Part shown: positions 46,701 to 57,300 of the stretch, in pieces
Layout of the letters: each line of letters starts with the position of its first letter
Position numbering within the stretch: the first letter of the stretch is position 1
The notes under the pieces: generated by a model
Told to the model about the DNA's origin: nothing
Databases searched by the model: none
Seen by the model: the letters and a program-made list of their open reading frames with translations, nothing else
Assembly (NCBI GenBank): GCA_036852015.1
Contig: JAANDG010000035.1
Coordinates: 308,501 to 372,500 of the forward strand
Length of the DNA: 64,000 nucleotides
Source of the DNA: Pelodera strongyloides
Lineage: Eukaryota > Nematoda > Chromadorea > Rhabditida > Rhabditidae
Direction: 5' to 3'
Translations under genes and position numbers: made by a program

Positions 46701-49700
46701 ATTGGAGACATGTGAGCTAATTTTTCGTAGACACTTACGCACGAGAAACTCTGTCCGGGTGCCGCGCCTATAGTAGAGCGGCGCCAAGTCCGCTCTCGCC
46801 TGGCACATATATGCTCCTAGCCTGGTTCCGGTAGGGCTCGATTTGGAGGGCGGGATGTCGATCTGAATAAGCACCCCATTTTTTTGTGGGGCACATCTTC
46901 TCAGATTCCTCGATGTGATTGGTGTGACAAAGGCCATACAAAAGTTGTAGACTTTGTTGTGCTTACTCAGCATGCTAATTTTTTTTCCAGGTAAACCTCA
47001 CTTTCTCGCAGATGACTGGTATTTATGACGGTTACACGAATAGGAATCTGACGCCGGAGATCGGATTCGATCTTAGTCCCATCACGTGAGTAGAGAGAGG
47101 GAGAGAGAGAGCGAGAGAGAGAGAGAGCGAGAGAGAATCTCGCACGCGAGAGAGAGATAGAGGAGAAGAGAAGAGAGAGAGAGGAGAGAGAGAGAGAGGA
47201 GAAGAGAAGAGAGAGAGAGACAGAAGAGAGAGAGAGGCAAAGAGAGAGACATCCTGAAATCATTCAAATTTTCCAGAATGATCCAACTCTCTGGTGAACT
47301 GTTCGATTTGAATAAGAAATTCAATAAGACTCCTGATCCACAAGAATACCCAGAGGCTGGACGTTGCTCAGGATTGGTGAAGATCTCAGAAGGAAACAAG
47401 GTTAATGAGAGGAAATCTAGATTTTTGGACGATAGCGACTTAGACTTCTTTTAATTGAGTAGCTAATTAACTGTAATCGTGGTATTTATTACCGTATGTA
47501 GCGGCAGCGTTACCGTACAGTGCCATTACCAGTGGTGTCGTTGCAACAACTGCACTGGCGTCGCAGGGTTTTTGTCCACTGTCTCCAATTAATTCATGTC
47601 GTCTGCAAACAACTCTTAATTTTTTAGGATATGTTCTTCTCTCACGTTGCGATGAGTTCGCTCAGCACTATGAACCGAGTTTTGAAGATGTACAAGTTTG
47701 CCTACGGTAAGGGATTGTCGTTGCATGCGTACACAAGTAACACTCAGTTTCTCCCTCCACCTATGTGGAAGTTAATATACCATTAGCAATTCTCCATAAT
47801 GATATACCTGAGATTGCTCACTGAAATCAGTGAAGCTCGCATCTCGGCATCATTCCTTTGCTGCGTACGCCGCAGACTTTTCGCACAATTTTGAGCGCTA
47901 GTGGTAGGCGCCTTCCGGTTTTCGTGCCGCTTTGCTTATAGATGCACAACTAATTTGCGGAAACGGCTTCCGTAACTTACCCTGGAAAATTTCCAATTAG
48001 TTTTTTTGAGTATATATATAATATGATGCATACTTCTAAGTTACAGTAAGCGTGTGTTACAGTAAGGTGTTGTAGATCCTAAGGAGGTTCCTGGACATAC
48101 CGTGTCCTTCTCCGGATATCCTGCCGCTTTATCATCTGCTGATGACTACACACTGATCAGTTCGGGATTGGTGAGCAAAATTTTATTCGACGGACTGAAT
48201 GGAACGGGTCAAGCGAAATTCGTGCTCTAATTTTATTACTATTCCGCATCGCTAATCGCAAAACATCCCACTGAATAGAAAAATCAAGTAAATACATCAG
48301 CGCTTTACCTTCTATTGGACTTTTATTCAATATCATAGCTCAGTTCCATGGTTAAAGTCATGTGCTTAATAACCTAAACAAAATAATGTTTGCCCCTAGT
48401 TTCGCAGCGTCGACCTAGTCTATCGGCCCCAGTTGTGTTTGCTAGATAAGAGACCGGGCGGCACGCTCTCTCGTCGGTTCCATGGTGTAGCGGTTAACAC
48501 TCTGGACTTTGAATCCAGCAACCCGAGTTCGAATCTCGGTGGAACCTAACTTTTTGCGTTTTTCTTTTAGAATGAAAATTATAAAGTGAACATTGTTTAA
48601 AGCGCCTTGCCTATTTTCGTTTTGTTTGGCAATAATTATATTTAGCTTTACTAGATATATATACACAAAAAATAATACATTGTGCATGATGTTTTCTCGG
48701 GTTTTATTTTGTATCTTTAGTCTTCAATCGAAACAACAATTGCTATCTTCAACCAATCTTTGTATGATAATTACATTCTTCCGCAAGGACAAGTCCACTG
48801 CTGGGTTCGATCATTCATCAGTAATGCGTTGGCCAAGTAAGTGTTTTGCTTATCGCGCGCCAGCGGTGCGCATATAAGGTGTACAATTCTACAGTTGGCA
48901 CACATGGGGCGCACTTATGGTGAACTTGACCAATTATATACTAAAATTGCTCATTTAGATACGTATGATTATATGTCCCCATTTAGGTCTGCTAAAGAAT
49001 GGGTGGACATCTTCGCCCGTTACAACTCTGGAACTTACAACAATCAGTGGACTGTGAGTTGTTTCTCCCATCATGTAACTTTAAAGCGAAATACCAGCCG
49101 GTTTCTGAAACGCATCATGGACAGCTGAATTCTTACGAATTTATGCCAATTTGTTCGGACTTAGCTCGATTTTTTATTCTAATTTATGTTAATTTGCATA
49201 AGCTGCATAAAAATACTGAATACACGATGTGTTTCAAAAACCGGCTGGTATTTCGCTTTAAATGATAGCTGAAACGCGAAGTTAATATTACTGCCCATTT
49301 TTTCTCATGATACGGGGAGCTGCTCAGGCCTATGTAAACTTGGATGAGCCCTTTAGTCTCGGGCTAGCTTTAGTTAAACTTGAGCAAAAGTGCATACGTT
49401 TACCGCCGACGATTCGTGAGTTTCTTGTATTTTAGGTTCTAGACTGGACCAAGTTCACCCCTGGACAACCGATTCCCGACAAAGATGTACTGTGGATTCT
49501 GGAGCAGACACCGTAGGTTTATTTCCAATTATTTTAACAGTATTAAAACTTCTGCGTTCTATGAGCGTGTTCCTTTATTCAAGGGTCTTCAGCGTTTGAG
49601 GCGTATGACTTAGCTTGATCAGGGTTCACGACGAGGTTGACAAGTACCAGATGAGCTGAATTGCTCGATGTCTTAGTGATAGAGACAGCAAGGAATTTCC

Positions 49701-52549
49701 GACGAGTGATAGGAACATCGTGTACGATTTGCTTTAATAATGGCAAAACAATTTTAAAATAAAATGACGATAACTATTTGAAGTGGCTACACCTCCACCA
49801 AGGACGTCACCTGGTTCCTGAAGAAGTATTCCTACTGGCCTTCGTATAACGTTCCATATCTCACTGATGTGTCGCTCAAGGCCGGATTTGCACAGAAGGT
49901 TAGTCTTCTGAACTTGCAATCTATGGACGCGTAAGGTGTTCAGAATCTCGCAGTCAGTCAAGTCAAGGAAGGTAGCTATGCACGAACGCTGGGAGAATGC
50001 TCCCAGCCACCCAGTGGAAGGTGAGAGCAAGAGAGGGATCACGCGAATCAGCGAGACGTAAAGGCAAATGTTTCCAACCGGGAAGGCACCCAGTGTTGGT
50101 GCATACGTCCACTGGGGCCCATGCAGATCGCGTTGGTTTAGGCCCGGGTTTCAAGGTCTACCAGTCGATGTATATTAAAATAATACTTTGAGGGCCGTGA
50201 TCATGATTGGTTCAAATGGGGATCCACACCGAGAGCTCGTATGTTCGAAAGAGACCATAACAAGGTACAGGACATCGATGGACTGACAAGGCTGATGAGG
50301 TGAGAGGGAGGATAGAGAAAACTAGGAGCTACAGAATAGGAGTACAGACTACAAGTTTGCAGACGGTGGCAAACTGCAAAGCTTATATTTAAATCTATAG
50401 GCGCCTTTAAAGGGAGAGGCCTACGAGAAAAAAGTTTTCCTCAATTTACTTGTACAGAATGTCCGACATTTCAGAAATATTTCTGTGAAAACCGCGTTTC
50501 TTTGCACCTAGAACTCACAGAGTTATTCCCCGGCAAACAGTTCGACCAGGTACCGTAGTACCAGGCCGAACTGCTTGCCGTTATTCCGTTTTCCTGTGTA
50601 CTATCAATTATTACAACACATATCAGATAATAAATCAGATGATTACAATAAATATCAGATGATAAATGTACATATTTTTCCAGATACAATGACTACAAAC
50701 ACGACGAGTTTGCGCGTTGCAAATGCTATCCAACGGTGTACACGGCTGAAGGTAAGGTTTAGTTGCGCAAGTAAATGGTTCAAGCAGTTCTCCGTGGGCT
50801 TTTAGTTGAACACTGATCAAGCTTGCAGTGAGCGCGGCTGTATCGACCGCGAGCCTAAGCCTAAGCGAAATACCGGCCGGTTTTTGAATCGCATCGTTGG
50901 CAGCTGAATTCTTGCGTAATTATGCTAATTTCCTCGAATTTAGCTTCTAATTTATGTTAATTTGCATATGATGCATAAGAATGCTGGTGTACCCGATGCG
51001 TTTCAAAAACCGGCCGGTATTTTGCTTTAAAGCGAAATGCTAGCCCCTTTGGAAAATTTGCATATGATAAGCAAATCCTATGTATCCTATGCTAATTTTG
51101 CGCGATTGCCGTGGACGATCGCGCAAAATTAGCATAGGTTACATAGGATTTGCTTATCATATGCAAATTTTCCAAAGGGGCTAGCATTTCGCTTTAAGCG
51201 CATTTACTTTCGCATCATCCGACTAGCAAAATGCGAACCTTTACACTTTATTGTTTTCGGTCAGCGACTAATGCAAATACTTTTCAGGCGGAGTTTCGGC
51301 CCGTGGCGATCTCAATCCCCTGAACAACACATGGGAAGTAGACAGCATGAGCTTCAGAAATCACGCCGGATTGGACTTTAAGGTAAGCGATACTTCTGAG
51401 CTGCCGCTGCGCAGGTGCCACCCTCGGTTGGCTTCCCGTTCAGCAGAATGAGAGTAGAAATCGCGATTTTTTGTGCGCGATATGTATCGTAAGCGGATAG
51501 CTACGACTATAAGCTACAATTTCAGGGATGCAATTTTGAAATGTTCAAGAAGCTGCAGTTCCGTGCTTGGGGCGGACCTACCAACGATCAACAGCCAACT
51601 TTCGAGTGAGTTGACCGTTCTTTGTGGACATTAAAGCGGTGTGACGGCCGGTTTGGAAATGTGTTTATGCTAAGGGAGCTCGAAATGCGATCGACTTTTT
51701 ATTCTAGTAATACTGTTGTGATGTGATGCACGGAAGTTCAGTTATCCAAAATCCGTTTCAAAAACCGGCTGTCATACCGCTTTAAAACTATGAAATATGT
51801 GAAACGAGCATGGAAACGTAGGATCTATGATAATTACGTTCGGCCTATTCTGTGATATATTCATACAATCATTTGCATATAACACTTGTCGGGCAAGCCC
51901 AACATGCGTTTCAGAGAAACCTTATTTATACGGCAATAATTTTCGTCCTGTTTGCTGCGCCTCTGCCTTCTTTCTTTCAGTATAATCGTCCTTTTACTTA
52001 TGACTTGACGAGCACTTTCCGTGAGCAAACCGTTACTAAAGTAGCAACTTCAGCTGGAGAACGACCAACGTAAAGGCTCCCCACTTTGGACAACCTGACG
52101 TGTGGAACTTCACCTACATTGACTTGGAGTGGGAAACGAAGGTAAGGGGGAAGAGTAAGAATGTTTATAGCCCCATTCCAAACTACCTAATTTAGCTGTT
52201 TAGCAATCAGTAGTTCCACAATACTACCAATACCAAAGCAGCCGAGTAGTAAGCGGTAAGCCCGATCGATGTTCGCACATATTCAAAATTATATTTATTG
52301 GTGTCGAAGTCCCTTTAGTGCCAAGTGTGGCGCTGGGAGAGCAAAAGGTGAAAAAGTCCAGACAGCGACTTTCAGGCGCACTTGGGCTATTTGCCGCTGT
52401 CTTCCAAGTACGCCACGTTTGCGCCATGTTTTCGCCGCGCAGCCTTTCTCGCTGGTCCACTTGCACAATCGTAATTATGCTTATTTCAGGTCGGAGTCGA
52501 TCACTTCATGCAAATTGAGTCCGAAAAGTCGTCTGAGGAGTTCTTCTAA
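43713..52549 (+). CDS. PLBD2: Phospholipase B-like protein (lysosomal, PLBD family)
   Basis: A lysosomal N-terminal-nucleophile hydrolase family member (LAMA/p76-like). Twenty exons join in phase: 43713-43808, 44451-44564, 44966-45045, 46008-46084, 46249-46312, 46606-46711, 46991-47085, 47277-47400, 47628-47706, 48076-48170, 48721-48836, 48987-49053, 49436-49512, 49784-49898, 50193-50299, 50684-50751, 51288-51382, 51526-51605, 52054-52141, 52490-52549. The product is about 600 aa (human PLBD2 about 589). It has a signal peptide (MYRALLVVLCCAVVGAE), the likely nucleophile Cys241 in RCSGLVKI, NSGTYNNQW, STPRARMFER, RYNDYKHDEF, SARGDLNPLNN and GQPDVWNF. The usual HNTW after the nucleophile is HVAM here. 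An acceptor ends 4 bases before the ATG, suggesting a spliced leader. The symbol marks family, since PLBD1 and PLBD2 orthology was not resolved. Confidence 0.9.
44287..44360 (-). other. tRNA-like sequence, probably a pseudogene or tRNA-derived SINE
   Basis: The minus strand has an A-box-like TAGTGGTTAACACC and a B box GGGTTCGATTCCC with an anticodon-like hairpin (TGGACCGGTAATCCA) between. The acceptor stem does not close, so it is not called as a functional tRNA. Confidence 0.4.
45185..45335. repeat. MITE-like GGGGAAA hairpin
   Basis: Repeated CGGGGAAATACT units and the inverted AATTCCCCATGGGGAATT. A related block at about 44,020-44,150 shares GGGGAATTGAGTGG and ends in TGGCCTCTGA. It is intronic and non-coding. 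Confidence 0.5.
46150..46215. repeat. GA-rich simple repeat
   Basis: GAGAGA runs with GATAGAGAG interruptions, in an intron of the PLBD gene. Confidence 0.85.
47088..47250. repeat. GA-rich simple repeat, nearly filling an intron
   Basis: It starts within a few bases of the donor at 47,086 and occupies most of the 191-base intron before the exon at 47,277. It gives the spliced RNA an almost pure purine intron. Confidence 0.85.
48476..48547 (+). tRNA. tRNA-Gln (anticodon TTG)
   Basis: 72 nt, complete cloverleaf: acceptor GGTTCCA paired with TGGAACC, D arm TGGTGTAGCGGTTAACAC, anticodon stem CTGGA/TCCAG with loop CTTTGAA (anticodon TTG), T arm CCGAGTTCGAATCTCGG. There is no intron. It lies in sense orientation in an intron of the PLBD gene. 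Confidence 0.95.
49081..49261. repeat. MITE family A
   Basis: TTAAAGCGAAATACCAGCCG at the left, AACCGGCTGGTATTTCGCTT at the right, about 181 bp. In a PLBD intron. Confidence 0.85.
49976..50118. repeat. MITE with ATGCACGAACGC-type ends
   Basis: CTATGCACGAACGCTGGGAG faces CCCAGTGTTGGTGCATACG. The interior AGAGAGGGATCACGCGAATC matches the copy at 6770-6905. Confidence 0.75.
50865..51030. repeat. MITE family A abutting a telomere-like tract
   Basis: The left end GCGAAATACCGGCCGGTTTT directly continues GCCTAAGCCTAA (50,853-50,864). The right end is AAAACCGGCCGGTATTTTGC. About 166 bp. Confidence 0.85.
51028..51197. repeat. Near-perfect 170-bp palindrome
   Basis: AAAGCGAAATGCTAGCCCCT on the left is mirrored by AGGGGCTAGCATTTCGCTTT on the right. 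The arms pair through TTGGAAAATTTGCATATGAT and on to a short loop around GATTGCCGTGGACGATC. It shares the TTTAA at its left edge with the preceding family A MITE. Confidence 0.92.
51631..51786. repeat. MITE family B
   Basis: TTAAAGCGGTGTGACGGCCG at the left; AAAAACCGGCTGTCATACCG then CTTTAA at the right. In a PLBD intron. Confidence 0.8.
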
Positions 52550-52745
52550 TTGCCTTACAGTTAGTGCTAATTCGTTTTAATCACGTCGATGTCAGTTTTT
52601 ACCGTTTCAATATGAATATGTTGATGATCCTTGATGAGTACAGTATTTTCTAACTTAACTGTATACGGTAGACATGGTATATGGTTTCCTCACCGGTAAT
52701 TATCGTTTCATTTATTTACTTTTATAAAGTGATATACGGGACCAA

Positions 52746-52751
52746 AATAAA
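52746..52751 (+). terminator. Polyadenylation signal AATAAA
   Basis: 197 bases after the PLBD stop codon. A second AATAAA is near 52,850. Either could end the transcript. Confidence 0.45.
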
Positions 52752-54300
52752 CCATATGCATTCTTTTCATGCGTTTTAGTGCCTTTTTTATGTCTTGATT
52801 TGGAAAATTTAGCGAAATTGTTACTTTTGTTGCATTGTTTTCATTTTATGAATAAATGTTTCTACTTGTTTTGTATGCTGTTTGCTTCCATGATTAACAT
52901 TACAAAACGGAAAGATAAAGAATAATTTATTAAGTTATACGGTATTCTTTTCAATAGATAGTATGACGATGTATATTATTTCGATTACATCTGGCAATAA
53001 TGTCAGAACTGTTTATGTCACTTGTGTTTATTCATGGTATATTTTCACATAAATATAAACCTATAAAATGTTTCATATAAATATTTGTTCATGGCACTGA
53101 AATGAAATCAAATTGACTGCATATCATAAATCCTGAAGAGTGTAAAGGTTACACGGATAAGTCGTACGTTCTTACAGTACAACGCGAAACTTTGGCCGGT
53201 GCGCGGCCTACATTAAACAGGTGGGCCCAGGCATGGCGGCCCACCCATTTCGGGCCTGGGTAGGCGGCGCACCTGGGCATGGGCCTGGTGTAGGCTTGAG
53301 GACGGCGATCTTTAACTTTCTTGTGTATTTTAGTTCGCCTACACCACGTCTTTCTGTTACTCTCGAGCCACTTTCTCATTATGGGCGAGGTGTAGGCCGG
53401 GTGTAGGCGGCCCACCTTTTTCGGGCCCAGTGTACGCCGCGCACCGGGCAAGTTTCCTCAGTGTACAAGCTAAACTTCCGAGCAAAACGGTTATTCGAAA
53501 TCGAAAATGAGAGAGCAAGTTCCTCAACTACAACCAGATATTATGCCATTATTCGATTAGGGGAAGGAAGGACGAAACTAATTATACATAAGTTTTTAAT
53601 ACTCGCTTACTCACTATAAATTTTTGATTTTTGAAAATATAGTGCAAGAAGAGTTTGTTCACCTACCTAGTCTACATGTCAACATGTCTAGCTATATCCG
53701 TCTGGGAAATGTTAAAGTCTTACGAGAAGATAAGTTATATATAATATAGCAAACTATATAAATATATAATAAATATACGATAACGTAATAAAATAAAGGC
53801 AAACTGAATGAGGAAGGAAATAATTAATGCATAATAATGAAGAGAATTGCATGGATGATGACTAGAAATGATAAAATCACATGAAGTCGAAGTTTCTAAC
53901 TATGAAGAAAAAAAAAGAAATAAAACTCGGGAGCTATTCTACTTGAGCTTGCAATATAAACACTGTGAAACTAAACTGCGCAGTGAAAACCACAGTTTGA
54001 TTAATAAACGATAAAAAAATGCCACTAGAGTTCTAATGTTACTAATTTTACAAAGTACTAGTTTAACCGCGTTGTTTAGTACTATATTAAACTTTAATTA
54101 GAACGAAGAACGCATGCGGTAATTTTTAACATATTACACAGAACAAAAATTCCTAACACAAGTTTACAAGGGAAGCGGCAACTACGTCCGCGTACTTAGA
54201 GCTAGAGCATAGAGTCCCAAAAGAAATCATGAAATTCTCCACAAAACTATTGTGACTCTAAAGGACGCGGACGCAGTTGCCGGGTCCCTAGTTAGCCTAT
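52752..54300. other. Intergenic stretch between the PLBD and receptor genes
   Basis: It is AT-rich and has no recognised gene. It holds the 3' ends of both convergent transcripts. At 53,193-53,449 there is a GC-rich inverted repeat: CCGGTGCGCGGCCTACATTA on the left, TGTACGCCGCGCACCGGGC on the right, with GTGGGCCCAGG-type repeats inside. Confidence 0.5.
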
Positions 54301-54350
54301 GCCTAAGCCTAAGCCTAAGCCTAAGCCTAGGCCTAAACCTAAGCCTAAGC
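54301..54350 (-). repeat. Interstitial telomere-like repeat at the end of the receptor gene
   Basis: About eight units of GCCTAA, with one CCTAGG and one CCTAAA variant, the longest such tract in the window. On the minus strand it reads TTAGGC, and its first unit supplies the receptor stop codon (GCT TAG). Confidence 0.9.
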
Positions 54351-57300
54351 TCTATGAAAGTCTCCCTTGAAAATTCTCGTCAGCGTTCTCTTGAACTGTT
54401 GATTTGCCATTGCATAGCAAAACGGATTGATCGGGCTGTTCATATAACAGAGATAATATGAGATTGTGTAGAAAAGGTTGAACACGTAATTGTCTTGGCA
54501 ACTCCCGCAAAAACCGTAGACCTGGGAAATTAGAATAATTGTGGATTAGGATTATCAAATAAGGAAAAAAAATACAGTTGACCGCGGAGGATGTTAGCGC
54601 GCGGGAAACCCTTTTCCAAATATGAGTCTTATTCTCTTAGTACTACGATACCAGAAACTACCATAAGCTATTAAATAAAGCGCACGCGAAACACCGCACG
54701 GTCGTACCGCAGAAAAGAGGATGAGCAACAGTGGGGGTGCGCCGATGTTGCGCCATTTGTGCGCCACTCAAAAGCATAGCAAATCCACTCACCGTCGCTA
54801 GCACATAGAACGGTGTCCAGAAGAATGTGAATGCTCCCAAAATGACCGTAATTGTCCTCAGCGCCTTTCGCGCCCGATTCTCACTCCTCGATTTATGCGT
54901 GTGCTGCTAAAAATGAATTTAATCCTTAGCAGAATTTAAAGCGGTATGACAGGCGGTTTGTGAGAAGTGCTGTGGTCAGTTTGGTCCTCAACCGCGAGTG
55001 TACCGCGCACCCGCGAACGTAGTGTGTTGGACAATTGCTTTCCCAATTATTATATGCAAGAGAATTCAAGGGAATGCGTGCGTTTCACAAACCGTCTGTC
55101 ATGGCAAACACCAAAAAGGGACAGTGGGAAAATCACAAGCGAAACATGATAGGGTAAGGGATAGATCATATTTATTATTTTCTCAGATACTCCAGCCAGC
55201 TGCCAACTATGATTACCATCTAGTTCTCGTGACAGGTTTCTATAATACGCATGAATTCTTTAGCATAACCGGCTAATGTTAATATTACCTACTACGATAT
55301 ATTTATTATATCTATATACAGATTTTACAGGAACAACAGTTAGAACAGAACCAAAAATTGACAGCTTTACAATATAGGGGGTGAATCTTTTTGAATAAGA
55401 AAACGAGCCCTTTCTGACTGTGTCCTGCGACGATGAGACCTTTTTGATTCCTGAAGTTAGGACAAAAGCTCGTACTGTACTTGGACAATTTTGCAGTGTT
55501 ATTTGGTTTTTCGGTAATCCTAGCAAGTTGCTTATATTTCCCATTGTGAAGACCTTATTAACTCTCTTTCCCATATATCGACAGCGAGAGTAATGTAATA
55601 TAAAGCCCAATTTGTGAAGTACAATTAGCAAATTATGTACGTACCAACACTAGTATCCATAACACACATATATACAGTTCTGTGCCCTAATAATGAGTTT
55701 TGAGGCCATGTTTGGCTAGGAGTTCCTAACGAATATAGCCTTGCAGAAGTGCAAAAAAAAAGAAGATATATATATATATACATATATCAAATTCAAACCT
55801 TCTTCTTGCGTACGCTACGCGAGCGCACCGCTGACAGTAGTCTGCGCATTCGGCTCTCTGAAGATTTGACACTTTCCACCCGGGACACGGCTATCAACGG
55901 GACAATCACCTAAAATTTAAAGTTAAGCTGATTTAGTATAATTTGCTTGATACTCATGTTGAAGCGATTTATTGGTTATATATAATAGTCTGCGCATTCG
56001 GCTATACAATGAAAATTCTTTGATTTTGTAACAAAATAGTTTAGTCGTTTAGTATTGATCTTCTTGAAGCGAGTTATTGTTATATACACAGAGAGGTTAA
56101 CTGTTATGCACCTATATTGCTCGAAAATTCATGTCGAGGCGAGTTATGGTACTGTTTGGAGAGTTAGTTGAATTTTGGTGAACTGGTTGACAATTAGCGA
56201 AATACCGGCGAGTTTTTGAAACTGGATTCTTACTTATTTACGCTAATTTGCTCGTTTTTTTATTCTAATTTATGGTCATTTGCATAAGCTGCATGATAAT
56301 GCCTGGTGTGCTCGGTGCGTTTCAAAAAAGAGGCCGGTATTTCGCTTTACAATTACTTTTCTTGCAAGCGGCGATAAGAAAAAGTTTAGCAAGAATAACA
56401 ACAAAACACGCAATTAGAAGATTATGCGAAGCAGTTGAAATATCAAAATGTTTGATTATTAGCCGATTAGTAAGAATAGGTTATTGGTTCGTCGTTTTAT
56501 TTATTTATTTATTTATCGTTTTAACAAGAAATACGATACCAAACATTTTCGTGCAACTTGGGTGTTTTGCGACTTCATTTTCTAAACGAGAATAAACCTC
56601 TCATTTAAACAATTTCTAAATGCTCCTTGTGGAGCGCCGCATCAGGGTCAGATGGTTGCGCACCTTGTGCGCTCTTCGCGCACCCTTGGCACACATAACT
56701 TTCGCACCCGCGGCATACATGACTTTCGCACCCGCGGCACGGACCCGCTCTGGACAGGTTCCGCCTCCGCGACTCGTTTACATGGCGGTTGCGTATCGTG
56801 TTGGCTTTTTTCAACTCAGTTTCCTTTCAAAAGAATTTCACACGCAAAACTGAGGCAGAGAAACTAGGGCGGCGCACACATAAACCTCCATAAATGGTAA
56901 ATAACATCAGGAAATCATACTGTAAAGGTGATGGACACTCGTCATTCATCGGTTTGACATTTTCTACTAAAAACCAAAGATGTGCACGCGACAGAACAAA
57001 ATTTGCACACCATTCCTGCACCCAAAAAATAAATCAATAAATCGATAAATCAATAATCAATCGATAATCAATCAATACCTCGTCTCGTTTCTCGTCGACT
57101 GTAGACTGTGTGTGAGGAGCTGAGATGGATCCATGCAAAGCTATCGGCTAAAACAGGCTAAACACTACTCGAAAAGCGGAGAGGCAAAAGAGGAAAATGA
57201 AATGTGGGCGGTGCTAGGCAATTGGCATATACGACGTCATCGTGTTTGTGAAGATACGGTAACGAAAAGTATTCACATCCCAACAACACAACTGAATATT

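Noticed and set aside
46967..47399. Ser/Leu-rich minus-strand frames near 47 kb
   Set aside because: Translations of the GA/TC simple repeat and of the reverse strand of real PLBD exons.
50482..50550. Possible PLBD exon reading KYFCENRVSLHLELTEL
   Set aside because: The exon at 50,193-50,299 supplies the expected PRARMFER segment and fits both flanking phases, so this one is not needed.
51852..52073. Plus-strand frame reading YNRPFTYDLTSTFREQ as a PLBD exon
   Set aside because: It does not join the neighbouring exons in phase and ends in a stop; the exon starting at 52,054 joins in phase and matches the family order.
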